Assembly: GCF_014268505.2 (NCBI RefSeq)
Contig: NZ_JABWQP020000008.1
Coordinates: 155,125 to 219,124, forward strand
Reading direction: 5' to 3'
DNA length: 64,000 bases
DNA from: Pseudomonas khorasanensis
GTDB lineage: Bacteria > Pseudomonadota > Gammaproteobacteria > Pseudomonadales > Pseudomonadaceae
The notes under the pieces are model-generated. The model saw only the letters and a list, made by a program, of their open reading frames with translations, was not told the origin of the DNA and searched no databases. Positions within the stretch are counted from its first letter, which is position 1. Every line of letters starts with the position of its first letter. The translations under genes were made by a program, and so were the position numbers. Below, in pieces: positions 39,229 through 48,100 of the stretch.

Positions 39229-40545
39229 TCAGGTAACCTGATTCAGATCGTTATTGCGCGTCTCCTTCAGACACAGCACCGCAATCAAACTCAGCACCGC
39301 CGCCACCGAAACATACCCGCCGACATAGCTCAAACCTCCCATCGCCACCAGTTTCTGGGCGAAGAACGGCGCCGCCGAGGCACCGACAATGCCGCCCAGG
39401 TTGTAGGCCGCCGATGCGCCGGTATACCGCACATGGGTCGGGAACAGCTCTGGCAATAGCGCGCCCATCGGTGCGAACGTCACGCCCATCAAGAACAATT
39501 CTATGCACAGGAACAGCGCGACGCCCCAGGTCGAGCCCTGAGTCAGCAACGGCTCCATCAGAAACCCGGACAACACCGCCAGTACGCCACCGATAATCAG
39601 CACCGGTTTGCGCCCGTAACGGTCGCTCGCCCATGCGGACAGCGGCGTGGCAGCCGCCATGAACAACACCGCAAAGCATAGCAGGCCGAGGAAGGTTTCA
39701 CGGCTATAGCCCAGCGTCGAGACGCCGTAGCTCAGTGAAAACACCGTCGAGATATAGAACAGCGCATAGCACACCACCATCGCCGCAGCCCCCAACAGCG
39801 TAGGTACCCAGTACTGGGTGAAGAGCTCGACCAGCGGCACTTTCACTCGTTCCTGACGAGCGACAGCATTGGCGAATACCGGGGTTTCATGGAGTTTCAG
39901 GCGCACATACAGGCCGACCATCACCAGCGCGGCGCTGAGCAGGAACGGAATCCTCCAGCCCCAGCTACGGAATTGCTCGTCATCGAGGGTCATGGCCAGG
40001 GCCAGGAACAAACCGTTGGCGGCCAGAAAACCGATCGAAGGGCCGAGTTGCGGGAACATGCCGAACCAGGCGCGTTTGCCCTTTGGTGCGTTTTCCGTGG
40101 CCAGCAACGCGGCACCCCCCCATTCGCCCCCCAGACCCAACCCCTGCCCGAAGCGCAGCACACACAGAAGAATCGGTGCCCAGGCGCCAATGCTGTCGTA
40201 ACCCGGCAATACGCCAATCAGGGTTGTACACACGCCCATCAGCAACAGCGACGCGACCAGTGTTGATTTTCGGCCGATGCGGTCGCCGAAGTGGCCAAAC
40301 AAGGCCGAGCCCAGCGGTCGGGCGAGGAAGGCGATACCAAAGGTGAGAAATGCCGAAAGCATCTGCGCCGTGCCCGAGGTCTGCGGAAAGAACACCGGCC
40401 CGATCACCAGCGCGGCGGCGGTGGCGTAGACGTAGAAATCGTAGAATTCGATGGCGGTGCCGATAAAACTTGCCGTCGCCACGCGAGTGGCGGAGTTGGT
40501 CGGCTGGGCAGGCGCGGTTTCGCTGTAAGCGGTACTGGTCGTCAT
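39229..40545 (-). CDS. MHS-family MFS transporter (metabolite:H+ symporter)
   Basis: 438 residues with twelve membrane helices. 'GTAIEFYDFYVYATAAAL' at the start, 'PLGSALFGHFGDRIGRK' after helix 2 and 'GLGLGGEWGGAALL' are typical of the MHS group (ShiA, ProP, KgtP). The substrate is probably a carboxylate or osmolyte but cannot be named from sequence. The ATG at 40545 fits family N-termini. A 13-bp palindrome lies 24 bp upstream. Confidence 0.9.
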   Translation of the reverse strand: MTTSTAYSETAPAQPTNSATRVATASFIGTAIEFYDFYVYATAAALVIGPVFFPQTSGTAQMLSAFLTFGIAFLARPLGSALFGHFGDRIGRKSTLVASLLLMGVCTTLIGVLPGYDSIGAWAPILLCVLRFGQGLGLGGEWGGAALLATENAPKGKRAWFGMFPQLGPSIGFLAANGLFLALAMTLDDEQFRSWGWRIPFLLSAALVMVGLYVRLKLHETPVFANAVARQERVKVPLVELFTQYWVPTLLGAAAMVVCYALFYISTVFSLSYGVSTLGYSRETFLGLLCFAVLFMAAATPLSAWASDRYGRKPVLIIGGVLAVLSGFLMEPLLTQGSTWGVALFLCIELFLMGVTFAPMGALLPELFPTHVRYTGASAAYNLGGIVGASAAPFFAQKLVAMGGLSYVGGYVSVAAVLSLIAVLCLKETRNNDLNQVT

Positions 40546-40803
40546 GCGGTGATCCCTGACAGTCATGAGCTCCAATGGAGCGAATTATTATGGTTGAACA
40601 CCCAGGGATGTGGGGTAGGGCGCGAGCGCTGTTTCGAGTAGGAACAGTCGTCGGTTTGCAGCGGAAACAGTCGGGATCCGTGAAGTGCCGGGTAAGCACA
40701 GGGATCGACGGCGCTTGGGTAAGCGCCTCGATTATAGGAAGGGGGCTAACGATCAAACAAGGGGGGATGTAAGCGCAACGGAAATCTGAAGTCGACCGAT
40801 ACC
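40546..40803. other. Upstream region of the MHS transporter
   Basis: No gene is visible. It contains the palindrome GCTCCAATGGAGC at 40569-40581. The rest, up to the REP pair at 40804, shows no further structure that I can support. Confidence 0.45.
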
Positions 40804-40917
40804 CTGTGGCGAGGGAGCTTGCTCCCGCTGGGTTGCGAAGCAGCCCCCAGTAATTGATGCGCTGCCATTATTTGGCGGTCGCTGCGCGCCCGGGCGGGAG
40901 CAAGCTCCCTCGCCACC
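40804..40917. repeat. Inverted REP pair (GTGGCGAGGGAGC family)
   Basis: CTGTGGCGAGGGAGCTTGCT at the left faces GAGCAAGCTCCCTCGCCAC at the right. It sits at the 3' end of the corB-like gene. Confidence 0.85.
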
Positions 40918-40921
40918 AAGC

Positions 40922-42154
40922 TCAGACTTTGGCGGGCACTGAGCTCGTATGCCAGATCATCACCTTGCTCACCCGGTTGTCCTCGGTCTCGAGAATTTCC
41001 AGGCGATAGCGGCCGATCTTCAGGCACACCGCGCTCTCGGGAATCGTCTCCAGCGCTTCGGTCACCAACCCGTTGAGGGTTTTCGGCCCGTCGCTCGGGA
41101 GATGCCAGCCCAGGCATTTGTTCAGATCGCGGATCGAGGCGGCGCCATCGATCACCATGCGCCCGTCGGCCTGTGGATGGATGTGCGGATTATCGAGGCT
41201 GTGCTCGCTTTCGAATTCGCCGACGATTTCTTCGAGAATGTCTTCCAGGGTGACGATGCCGAGTACTTCGCCATACTCATCGACCACCATGCCCAGGCGA
41301 CGCTGCTGCTTGTGGAAGTTCAGCAGCTGCAGCTGCAGCGGCGTGCTTTCCGGCACAAAGTACGGCTCGTAACTGGCGGCGAGCAGGGCTTCACGAGTCA
41401 GTCCGCCGCTGTCGAGCAGATGGCCGATCTGTCGGGTGTTGAGTACCGCTTCGACCTGATTGATATCGCTGTGAAATACCGGGAGGCGGGTACGCTTGTT
41501 GACGCGCAGTTGCTCGATGATCGCTTCGATCGGGTCATCGAGGTTGATGCCGTCGACATCGCTGCGCGGCACCAGGATATCGTTGACCGTGATCTTGTCC
41601 AGCGCGTGGATACCCGACACCGGGTGGGCGTGGACCGGATGCTCCGGGCCATCGTGATGGTCGGGCGGCAGGTCATCTTCACTCTGGCGGACCACCTGAG
41701 CCTTACGCACGAGTGGGCTCATCAGCAAGCCACTGACGCGGCTGAAGATCCAGGCAAACGGGTAGACGATCTTCAGCGGCACGGCCAGCAGTGAGTTGCC
41801 GAAAGCCAACACGGCATCGGGATAGCGTCGGGCAATGGCGCGCGGGAAATAATCGGCAAACACCAAGAGGATCGCGCCTGCACCGAGGCACGCTGCCCAC
41901 GGGCCGTTTTCTTCACAAAGGAAAATCGCCAGCAGCGTTGCGATGATCACCGCCAGCGCCCGGCACAGCGTGTTGCAGAGGATCAGGCTGTCGAGCGGGA
42001 AGCTCAGCTTTGCCAGCGGTTTATCGCTGGCGCGCGAGGCGGTGCGTTGTGCGAGCAAATGCTGCTGTGCGATTTCGACGGCAGTAAACAGCCCCGACCA
42101 TAAAATCAGCAGGACAAATACCGCAAGCATCGGCCCTAAGGGCAAAGCGTCCAT
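40922..42154 (-). CDS. CNNM/CorB-like HlyC/CorC family protein
   Basis: 410 residues. An N-terminal DUF21 (CNNM) membrane domain of about four helices covers 1-165. Two CBS domains follow (about 195-315, 'GIHALDKITVNDILVPRSDV', then 'RRLGMVVDEYGEVLGIVTLE'). A CorC_HlyC domain ends the protein (about 330-405). Members are linked to Mg2+ or Co2+ export. In E. coli corB(yfjD)-ypjD-ffh is the same order, which supports the CorB assignment. It lies 12 bp downstream of the ypjD-like gene. Confidence 0.92.
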   Translation of the reverse strand: MDALPLGPMLAVFVLLILWSGLFTAVEIAQQHLLAQRTASRASDKPLAKLSFPLDSLILCNTLCRALAVIIATLLAIFLCEENGPWAACLGAGAILLVFADYFPRAIARRYPDAVLAFGNSLLAVPLKIVYPFAWIFSRVSGLLMSPLVRKAQVVRQSEDDLPPDHHDGPEHPVHAHPVSGIHALDKITVNDILVPRSDVDGINLDDPIEAIIEQLRVNKRTRLPVFHSDINQVEAVLNTRQIGHLLDSGGLTREALLAASYEPYFVPESTPLQLQLLNFHKQQRRLGMVVDEYGEVLGIVTLEDILEEIVGEFESEHSLDNPHIHPQADGRMVIDGAASIRDLNKCLGWHLPSDGPKTLNGLVTEALETIPESAVCLKIGRYRLEILETEDNRVSKVMIWHTSSVPAKV

Positions 42155-42166
42155 TTTAGCCGCCTG

Positions 42167-42979
42167 TCAGATGTGCAGAATGTATTCGCGAACCAGCTTG
42201 CTGCCGAAATACGCCAGCATCAGCAGGCAGAAACCGGCAAGCGTCCAGCGAATCGCCTTGTGGCCGCGCCAGCCAAGACGATTGCGGCCCCACAGCAGTA
42301 CGCTGAACACGATCCAGGCGAGGCACGCCAGCAGGGTTTTATGCACCAGATGCTGGGCAAACAGGTTCTCGACAAACAGCCAGCCGGAAATCAGCGACAG
42401 CGACAGCAAGGTCCAGCCGGCCCAGAGAAAGCCGAACAGAAGGCTTTCCATGGTTTGCAGTGGCGGAAAGTTCTTGATCAGGCCGGACGGGTGCTTGTGC
42501 TTGAGCTGGTGGTCTTGAACCAATAGCAGCAAAGCCTGGAACACGGCGATGGTGAACATGCCGTAGGCGAGGATCGATAAAAGAATGTGGGCGAGGATGC
42601 CCGGCTCTTCATCAATGATCTGCACCGTGCCGGTCGGAGCAAACTGCGCCAGCAGCACCGTGATGGCGCCCAGCGGGAACAACAGCACCAGCAGGTTTTC
42701 CACGGGTATCCGCGAGCAGGCGAGCAGCGTAAGGGCAATCACCGCTGCTGCGATCAGACTCGAGGCGCTGAAAAAGTCCAGGCCCAGGCCGATCGGGGTC
42801 AACAGGTGCGTGAGCAGACTGGCTCCGTGGGCGAGCACGGCGAAGACGCCGAGGCTGACCAGCAGGCGTTTGTTCGCCTTGGCGCCGGTGGCCAGGCGGG
42901 TGCTTTGATAGACGGTCGCAGCGGCGTAGAGCAGGGCGGCGGCGAGGGTGGTCAGCAAACTGGGTGACAAGGGGAGCAT
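42167..42979 (-). CDS. ypjD: YpjD-like cytochrome c assembly family membrane protein
   Basis: 270 residues with about eight membrane helices and the CcmC/CcsA-type core ('ILAHILLSILAYGMFTIAV', 'SLISGWLFVENLF', 'WIVFSVLLWGRNRLGWRG'). The usual tryptophan-rich heme loop is weak, as in other YpjD proteins, so a direct role in cytochrome c maturation is unproven. Genes of this type stand divergent from ffh in many gammaproteobacteria, as here. The start at 42979 is preferred; the open frame upstream to 43153 reaches into the promoter region. Confidence 0.9.
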   Translation of the reverse strand: MLPLSPSLLTTLAAALLYAAATVYQSTRLATGAKANKRLLVSLGVFAVLAHGASLLTHLLTPIGLGLDFFSASSLIAAAVIALTLLACSRIPVENLLVLLFPLGAITVLLAQFAPTGTVQIIDEEPGILAHILLSILAYGMFTIAVFQALLLLVQDHQLKHKHPSGLIKNFPPLQTMESLLFGFLWAGWTLLSLSLISGWLFVENLFAQHLVHKTLLACLAWIVFSVLLWGRNRLGWRGHKAIRWTLAGFCLLMLAYFGSKLVREYILHI

Positions 42980-43189
42980 AAATCCTGTTAGGCGAGCCCG
43001 AAAGGCGCTGAGTTTGGCATAGAACCGCCACAGCACGAAAGACTCAGCAGGCTGACGGCGAGGTGTCCGCCAGCCGCAGTCTTCGCTATAATCCGCGACC
43101 TGCCCACGCCGCAGGCTCGCCGAGCACATGTTGATTCCGGTCTGGGCCGCCATTATCCCGGTCTGTACAGGGCCTGAAAGGATCGCGCA

Positions 43190-44566
43190 ATGTTTGAAAA
43201 CTTAACCGACCGTCTCTCGCAGACGCTGCGCCATGTCACCGGCAAGGCGAAGCTGACCGAGGACAATATCAAAGACACCCTGCGCGAAGTGCGCATGGCG
43301 TTGCTCGAAGCCGACGTCGCTCTGCCGGTGGTCAAGGACTTCGTCAATTCGGTCAAGGAACGCGCCGTCGGCACCGAGGTGTCGCGCAGCCTGACGCCGG
43401 GCCAGGCGTTCGTGAAGATCGTCCAGGCCGAACTCGAAAGCCTGATGGGCGCGGCCAACGAAGATTTGAACCTGAGCGCCGTGCCGCCCGCTGTCATTCT
43501 GATGGCTGGTCTGCAGGGTGCTGGTAAAACCACCACCGCCGGCAAGCTGGCGCGCTTTCTCAAAGAGCGCAAGAAGAAGTCGGTCATGGTGGTGTCCGCG
43601 GACGTCTACCGTCCGGCGGCGATCAAACAGCTGGAAACCCTGGCCAACGACATCGGCGTGACGTTCTTTCCGTCCGACCTGAGCCAGAAGCCGGTCGACA
43701 TCGCCACCGCTGCTATTAAAGAAGCGAAGCTGAAGTTCATCGATGTGGTCATCGTCGACACTGCCGGTCGTCTGCACATCGACGAAGAGATGATGGGCGA
43801 GATCAAGGCATTGCACGCCGCGATCAACCCGGTCGAGACGCTGTTCGTGGTCGATGCCATGACCGGTCAGGATGCCGCCAACACGGCCAAGGCCTTTGGC
43901 GATGCGCTGCCCCTGACCGGTGTGATCCTGACCAAGGTCGACGGCGACGCCCGTGGTGGTGCTGCGCTGTCGGTGCGCGCCATCACCGGCAAGCCAATCA
44001 AGTTCATCGGTATGGGCGAGAAGAGCGAAGCGCTCGATCCGTTCCACCCTGAGCGGATCGCTTCGCGAATCCTCGGCATGGGCGATGTGCTCAGCCTGAT
44101 CGAGCAGGCTGAAGCGACGCTCGACAAGGACAAGGCCGATAAACTGGCCAAAAAGCTGAAGAAGGGCAAGGGCTTCGACCTCGAAGACTTCCGTGATCAG
44201 CTGCAACAGATGAAGAACATGGGCGGTCTCGGCGGGCTCATGGACAAGCTGCCGAGCATCGGCGGCGTCAACCTGTCGCAAATGGGTAACGCCCAGAATG
44301 CCGCAGAAAAGCAGTTCAAGCAGATGGAAGCCATCATCAATTCCATGACCCCGGCCGAGCGCCGCGACCCTGAGCTGATCAGCGGTTCGCGCAAACGCCG
44401 GATCGCCATGGGTTCGGGCACCCAGGTGCAGGACATCGGCCGCTTGATCAAGCAGCACAAGCAGATGCAGAAGATGATGAAGAAATTCACCGCCAAAGGC
44501 GGCATGGCGAAAATGATGCGCGGCATGGGCGGTATGTTGCCCGGCGGTGGCATGCCAAAAATGTAA
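43190..44566 (+). CDS. ffh: Signal recognition particle protein Ffh
   Basis: 458 residues. The N-domain is followed by the GTPase with 'MAGLQGAGKTTTAGKL' (about 105-120), 'VDTAGRLHIDEEMM' and 'TKVDGDARGG'. The C-terminal M domain is methionine-rich and ends 'GMLPGGGMPKM', with the RNA-binding 'SGSRKRRIAMGSGT'. It pairs with 4.5S RNA to target membrane proteins. It is divergent from the ypjD-like gene and precedes the rpsP operon. Confidence 0.98.
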   Translation: MFENLTDRLSQTLRHVTGKAKLTEDNIKDTLREVRMALLEADVALPVVKDFVNSVKERAVGTEVSRSLTPGQAFVKIVQAELESLMGAANEDLNLSAVPPAVILMAGLQGAGKTTTAGKLARFLKERKKKSVMVVSADVYRPAAIKQLETLANDIGVTFFPSDLSQKPVDIATAAIKEAKLKFIDVVIVDTAGRLHIDEEMMGEIKALHAAINPVETLFVVDAMTGQDAANTAKAFGDALPLTGVILTKVDGDARGGAALSVRAITGKPIKFIGMGEKSEALDPFHPERIASRILGMGDVLSLIEQAEATLDKDKADKLAKKLKKGKGFDLEDFRDQLQQMKNMGGLGGLMDKLPSIGGVNLSQMGNAQNAAEKQFKQMEAIINSMTPAERRDPELISGSRKRRIAMGSGTQVQDIGRLIKQHKQMQKMMKKFTAKGGMAKMMRGMGGMLPGGGMPKM

Positions 44567-44567
44567 G

Positions 44568-44625
44568 GTGTCCCGTCTCACCCATTCTGCTCACTTGTGG
44601 CAGTGAAATGGGTGAGGCAGGACAC
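44568..44625. other. Long imperfect hairpin directly after ffh
   Basis: GTGTCCCGTCTCACCCATT (44568-44586) pairs with AATGGGTGAGGCAGGACAC (44607-44625) over 19 positions with two mismatches. It starts two bases after the ffh stop and has no T tract. It may end or protect the ffh transcript. Confidence 0.7.
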
Positions 44626-44776
44626 TGTAATCTCGCCGGTCGTCGCACCGGCGCAGGCCCCGCAAGGATGCGGGATCAACAGCAAACCCGCACTTGGCGG
44701 GAGCTGACTGGCCGTTTTAACCGACGGCTCTCTATGCAAATCTGCACGGCATGCCACAGGCGCCGGAAAAAGTCAT

Positions 44777-44804
44777 TTGCAAAAGTCCGGATATTCCTTA
44801 GAAT
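44777..44804 (+). promoter_or_regulatory. Sigma-70 promoter of the rpsP operon
   Basis: TTGCAA (44777-44782) and TAGAAT (44799-44804) are 16 bases apart, 72 bp upstream of rpsP. The region between the ffh hairpin and this promoter contains short GC hairpins (for example CCCGCAAGGATGCGGG near 44658-44673) but no gene. Confidence 0.65.
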
Positions 44805-44876
44805 ATGCGGCCTTTCGGGCACCCATGCCCGCTGTGCATTTAGATTTGCAGCACCGACTACAGGAACGATGTTCAC

Positions 44877-45128
44877 ATGCTAACAATCCGTCTTGCCCTT
44901 GGCGGCTCCAAAAAGCGCCCGTTTTACCACCTGACCGTAACCGACTCGCGTAACCCGCGTGACGGCTCCCACAAAGAACAGGTTGGTTTCTTCAACCCTG
45001 TTGCCCGTGGTCAGGAAATCCGTCTGTCCGTGAACCAAGAGCGCGTTGCCTACTGGCTGAGCGTTGGTGCACAACCTTCTGAGCGCGTTGCTCAGTTGTT
45101 GAAGGAATCTGCAAAGGCTGCGGCCTGA
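44877..45128 (+). CDS. rpsP: 30S ribosomal protein bS16
   Basis: 83 residues, full length. 'LTIRLALGGSKKRPFYHLTV' and 'DSRNPRDGSHKEQVGFFNP' are the S16 signature. It is an early 16S-binding protein. It opens the conserved rpsP-rimM-trmD-rplS operon. Only 5 bp separate it from rimM. Confidence 0.98.
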   Translation: MLTIRLALGGSKKRPFYHLTVTDSRNPRDGSHKEQVGFFNPVARGQEIRLSVNQERVAYWLSVGAQPSERVAQLLKESAKAAA

Positions 45129-45133
45129 GCAAT

Positions 45134-45670
45134 ATGAACGCGACGCCTGCTGTTGCCGATGATTTGATCGTTATTGGCAAAATTTATTCTGTTCATGGCG
45201 TTCGCGGCGAAGTGAAGGTGTATTCCTTTACTGATCCGACTGAAAACCTGTTGCAGTACAAAACCTGGACGCTCAAACGCGAAGGCAATGTGAAACAGGT
45301 CGAGCTGGTCAGTGGACGCGGGAACGACAAGTTCCTGGTCGCAAAGCTCAAGGGTCTTGATGATCGCGAAGAAGCCCGTCTTCTCGCCGGTTATGAGATC
45401 TGTGTGCCGCGCAACATGTTCGCTGAATTGACTGAAGGCGAGTACTACTGGTACCAGCTGGAAGGTCTGAAGGTCATTGATCAACTCGGGCAGTTGCTCG
45501 GGAAAATCGATCATCTTCTGGAAACCGGCGCCAATGATGTAATGGTAGTCAAGCCTTGCGCTGGCAGCCTGGATGATCGCGAACGCCTGTTGCCCTATAC
45601 CGAGCAATGCGTGTTGGCCGTCGACCTCGCAGCGGGCGAGATGAAGGTGGATTGGGACGCGGACTTCTAA
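45134..45670 (+). CDS. rimM: Ribosome maturation factor RimM
   Basis: 178 residues. The N-terminal beta-barrel has 'VIGKIYSVHGVRGEVKVYSF', and the PRC-barrel C-domain has 'GEYYWYQLEGLKVIDQLG'. RimM binds S19 and helps assemble the 30S head. It ends two bases before the trmD start. Confidence 0.97.
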   Translation: MNATPAVADDLIVIGKIYSVHGVRGEVKVYSFTDPTENLLQYKTWTLKREGNVKQVELVSGRGNDKFLVAKLKGLDDREEARLLAGYEICVPRNMFAELTEGEYYWYQLEGLKVIDQLGQLLGKIDHLLETGANDVMVVKPCAGSLDDRERLLPYTEQCVLAVDLAAGEMKVDWDADF

Positions 45671-45672
45671 AC

Positions 45673-46425
45673 GTGGCTAATTTGCGCGTAGAAGTGATCA
45701 GTCTGTTTCCCGAGATGTTTTCCGCCATCGGCGACTACGGCATCACCAGTCGTGCGGTCAAACAGGGGCTGTTGCAGCTGACCTGTTGGAATCCGCGAGA
45801 TTACACGACGGATCGGCATCACACTGTGGACGATCGCCCGTTTGGCGGTGGTCCGGGCATGGTGATGAAGATCAAGCCCCTGGAAGATGCTCTGGCTCAG
45901 GCCAAGGCAGCAGCCGGGGAGGCGGCGAAGGTTATTTACCTGTCCCCCCAAGGCCGTCAGCTGACTCAGTCGGCGGTACGCGAGCTGGCACAATCGGATG
46001 CATTGATCCTGATTGCCGGCCGCTACGAAGGCATTGACGAGCGTTTTATTGAAGCTCATGTCGATGAAGAGTGGTCGATTGGCGACTATGTACTGTCTGG
46101 CGGTGAGCTGCCGGCCATGGTCCTGATCGATGCGGTTACACGACTGCTGCCTGGAGCTTTAGGGCATGCGGATTCCGCTGAGGAAGATTCCTTTACGGAT
46201 GGTCTGCTGGATTGCCCGCACTACACCCGACCGGAGGTGTATGCGGATCAGCGTGTTCCCGACGTGTTGCTAAGTGGCAATCACGCGCATATCCGGCGTT
46301 GGCGTTTACAGCAGTCCCTTGGTCGGACCTATGAACGACGCGCCGATCTTCTGGAAAGCCGCTCGCTTTCTGGAGAAGAGAAGAAGCTGCTCGAGGAATA
46401 CATCCGCGAGCGGGACGATAGTTAA
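45673..46425 (+). CDS. trmD: tRNA (guanine-N1)-methyltransferase
   Basis: 250 residues, SPOUT fold. 'VEVISLFPEMFSAIGDYGI' starts the protein, and the knot region contains 'AGRYEGIDERFIE' and 'SIGDYVLSGGELPAM'. TrmD makes m1G37 in tRNAs with G36 and prevents frameshifting. The GTG at 45673 matches the family start. The frame is open upstream into rimM but that part is not used. Confidence 0.97.
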   Translation: MANLRVEVISLFPEMFSAIGDYGITSRAVKQGLLQLTCWNPRDYTTDRHHTVDDRPFGGGPGMVMKIKPLEDALAQAKAAAGEAAKVIYLSPQGRQLTQSAVRELAQSDALILIAGRYEGIDERFIEAHVDEEWSIGDYVLSGGELPAMVLIDAVTRLLPGALGHADSAEEDSFTDGLLDCPHYTRPEVYADQRVPDVLLSGNHAHIRRWRLQQSLGRTYERRADLLESRSLSGEEKKLLEEYIRERDDS

Positions 46426-46470
46426 CAACGTATCGATGGTAGATCAGTTGATTTACCTTAGGAGCACAGC

Positions 46471-46821
46471 ATGACCAACAAAATCATCCTTGCACTCGAA
46501 GCAGAGCAGATGACCAAAGAAATCCCTACCTTTGCCCCAGGCGACACCATTGTCGTTCAGGTGAAAGTGAAGGAAGGCGATCGTTCCCGTCTGCAAGCGT
46601 TCGAAGGCGTTGTAATCGCCAAGCGTAACCGCGGCGTGAACAGTGCGTTCACCGTACGTAAAATCTCCAACGGTGTTGGCGTAGAGCGTACTTTCCAGAC
46701 TTACTCCCCGCAGATCGACAGCATGGCTGTCAAACGTCGCGGTGACGTACGTAAAGCCAAGCTGTACTACCTGCGCGACCTGTCGGGTAAAGCAGCTCGC
46801 ATCAAGGAAAAACTGGCTTAA
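46471..46821 (+). CDS. rplS: 50S ribosomal protein bL19
   Basis: 116 residues. '[20 protein letters not shown]' and '[19 protein letters not shown]' identify L19, which sits at the subunit interface. AGGAG lies at 46460-46464 upstream of the ATG. A strong terminator follows at once, closing the operon. Confidence 0.98.
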
Positions 46822-46840
46822 GTCCAGCTTCCGATGCAGA

Positions 46841-46868
46841 AAAAAGCAGCCTACGGGCTGCTTTTTTG
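46841..46868 (+). terminator. Terminator of the rpsP-rplS operon
   Basis: AAAAAGCAGCC pairs with GGGCTGCTTTTTT, with a T run, 20 bp after the rplS stop. Confidence 0.93.
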
Positions 46869-46956
46869 TTGCCTGTAATTCACTACACTAGTGCCCATTC
46901 TTACGGTTAACCCTACATCTGCAGACAGTCTGCGAGACTGCCTGACCTGAGCGCCC

Positions 46957-47853
46957 ATGCCTGCCATCGACCATCCACTGATTGATCAATTCCTCGACGC
47001 CTTGTGGCTGGAGAAGGGCCTGTCGGACAATACCCGCGATGCCTACCGCAGCGATCTGGCGCTGTTCAACGGCTGGCTGCTGGAGAAAAACCTTGAGCTG
47101 ATCGACGCCGGGCGTGAGTTGATCCTCGACCATCTGGCCTGGCGTCTGGAGCACGGTTACAAACCGCGCTCCACTGCAAGATTTCTCTCCGGCGTGCGTG
47201 GCTTTTATCGCTATCTGCTGCGAGAAAAGCTGATCAGTGTCGACCCGACATTGCGCGTCGACATGCCGCAACTGGGCAGGCCGTTGCCAAAATCGTTGTC
47301 AGAAGCCGACGTCGAAGCGCTGCTGAAGGCGCCTGATCTGAGCGAAGCCATTGGTCAGCGTGACCGCGCCATGCTCGAAGTGCTGTACGCCTGCGGTTTA
47401 CGCGTAACTGAGCTGATCAGCTTGACACTGGAACAGGTCAATCTGCGTCAGGGTGTCTTGCGAGTGATGGGCAAGGGCAGCAAGGAGCGCCTGGTGCCGA
47501 TGGGGGAAGAGGCGATTGTCTGGGTTGAGCGCTACATGCGCGATGCTCGCCACGAATTGCTCGGTGGCCGCCCCAGCGATGTACTGTTCCCCAGCCTGCG
47601 CGGCGAGCAGATGACGCGGCAGACATTCTGGCACCGGATAAAGCATCAGGCCAAGGTTGCCGGAATCAGCAAGTCGCTGTCACCGCACACCTTGCGACAC
47701 GCCTTTGCAACGCACCTGCTCAACCATGGCGCAGACTTGCGGGTGGTGCAGATGTTGCTCGGTCACAGTGACTTGTCCACGACCCAGATCTATACACATG
47801 TCGCTCGGGCACGGCTGCAGGATCTTCACGCCAAACACCATCCCCGAGGTTGA
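46957..47853 (+). CDS. xerD: Site-specific tyrosine recombinase XerD
   Basis: 298 residues. A SAM-like N-domain ('LIDQFLDALWLEKGLSDNT') precedes the catalytic domain with Arg near 149 ('YACGLRVTELISL'), Lys in 'VMGKGSKERLVP', His-x-x-Arg in 'SPHTLRHAFATHLLNHG', His in 'LLGHSDLSTTQ' and the nucleophile Tyr near 279 ('QIYTHV'). XerCD resolves chromosome dimers at dif. The neighbour is dsbC, the usual Pseudomonas and E. coli order. Confidence 0.97.
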   Translation: MPAIDHPLIDQFLDALWLEKGLSDNTRDAYRSDLALFNGWLLEKNLELIDAGRELILDHLAWRLEHGYKPRSTARFLSGVRGFYRYLLREKLISVDPTLRVDMPQLGRPLPKSLSEADVEALLKAPDLSEAIGQRDRAMLEVLYACGLRVTELISLTLEQVNLRQGVLRVMGKGSKERLVPMGEEAIVWVERYMRDARHELLGGRPSDVLFPSLRGEQMTRQTFWHRIKHQAKVAGISKSLSPHTLRHAFATHLLNHGADLRVVQMLLGHSDLSTTQIYTHVARARLQDLHAKHHPRG

Positions 47854-47866
47854 ACAAAGCCCCTTG

Positions 47867-47958
47867 GCAGGAGCGGCCGCAGGCTGCGATATTCTGATTT
47901 TGATTTCTTCGAATCAAAAGAAAGATCAAAAGATCGCAGCCTTCGGCAGCTCCTACAG
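47867..47958. repeat. Inverted REP pair (GCTGCGATCTTTT family)
   Basis: GGCAGGAGCGGCCGCAGGCT then GCGATATTCTGAT on the left is mirrored by GATCAAAAGATCGCAGCC and GCAGCTCCTACAG on the right. The left copy has drifted more. It lies between xerD and dsbC. Confidence 0.82.
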
Positions 47959-48100
47959 ATCAGTTCTGTGTCTTGTGTCAGGCGCATTCGGCCACCGTGA
48001 CCTTATGTGTTAGGCTTTGCCGGTTTGCACGATGGACGGTTATGACCCGGTGTTTCACGGGCGTTCTGACCGTTCCATTTGCCCGCCCTCAGGAGTACTC

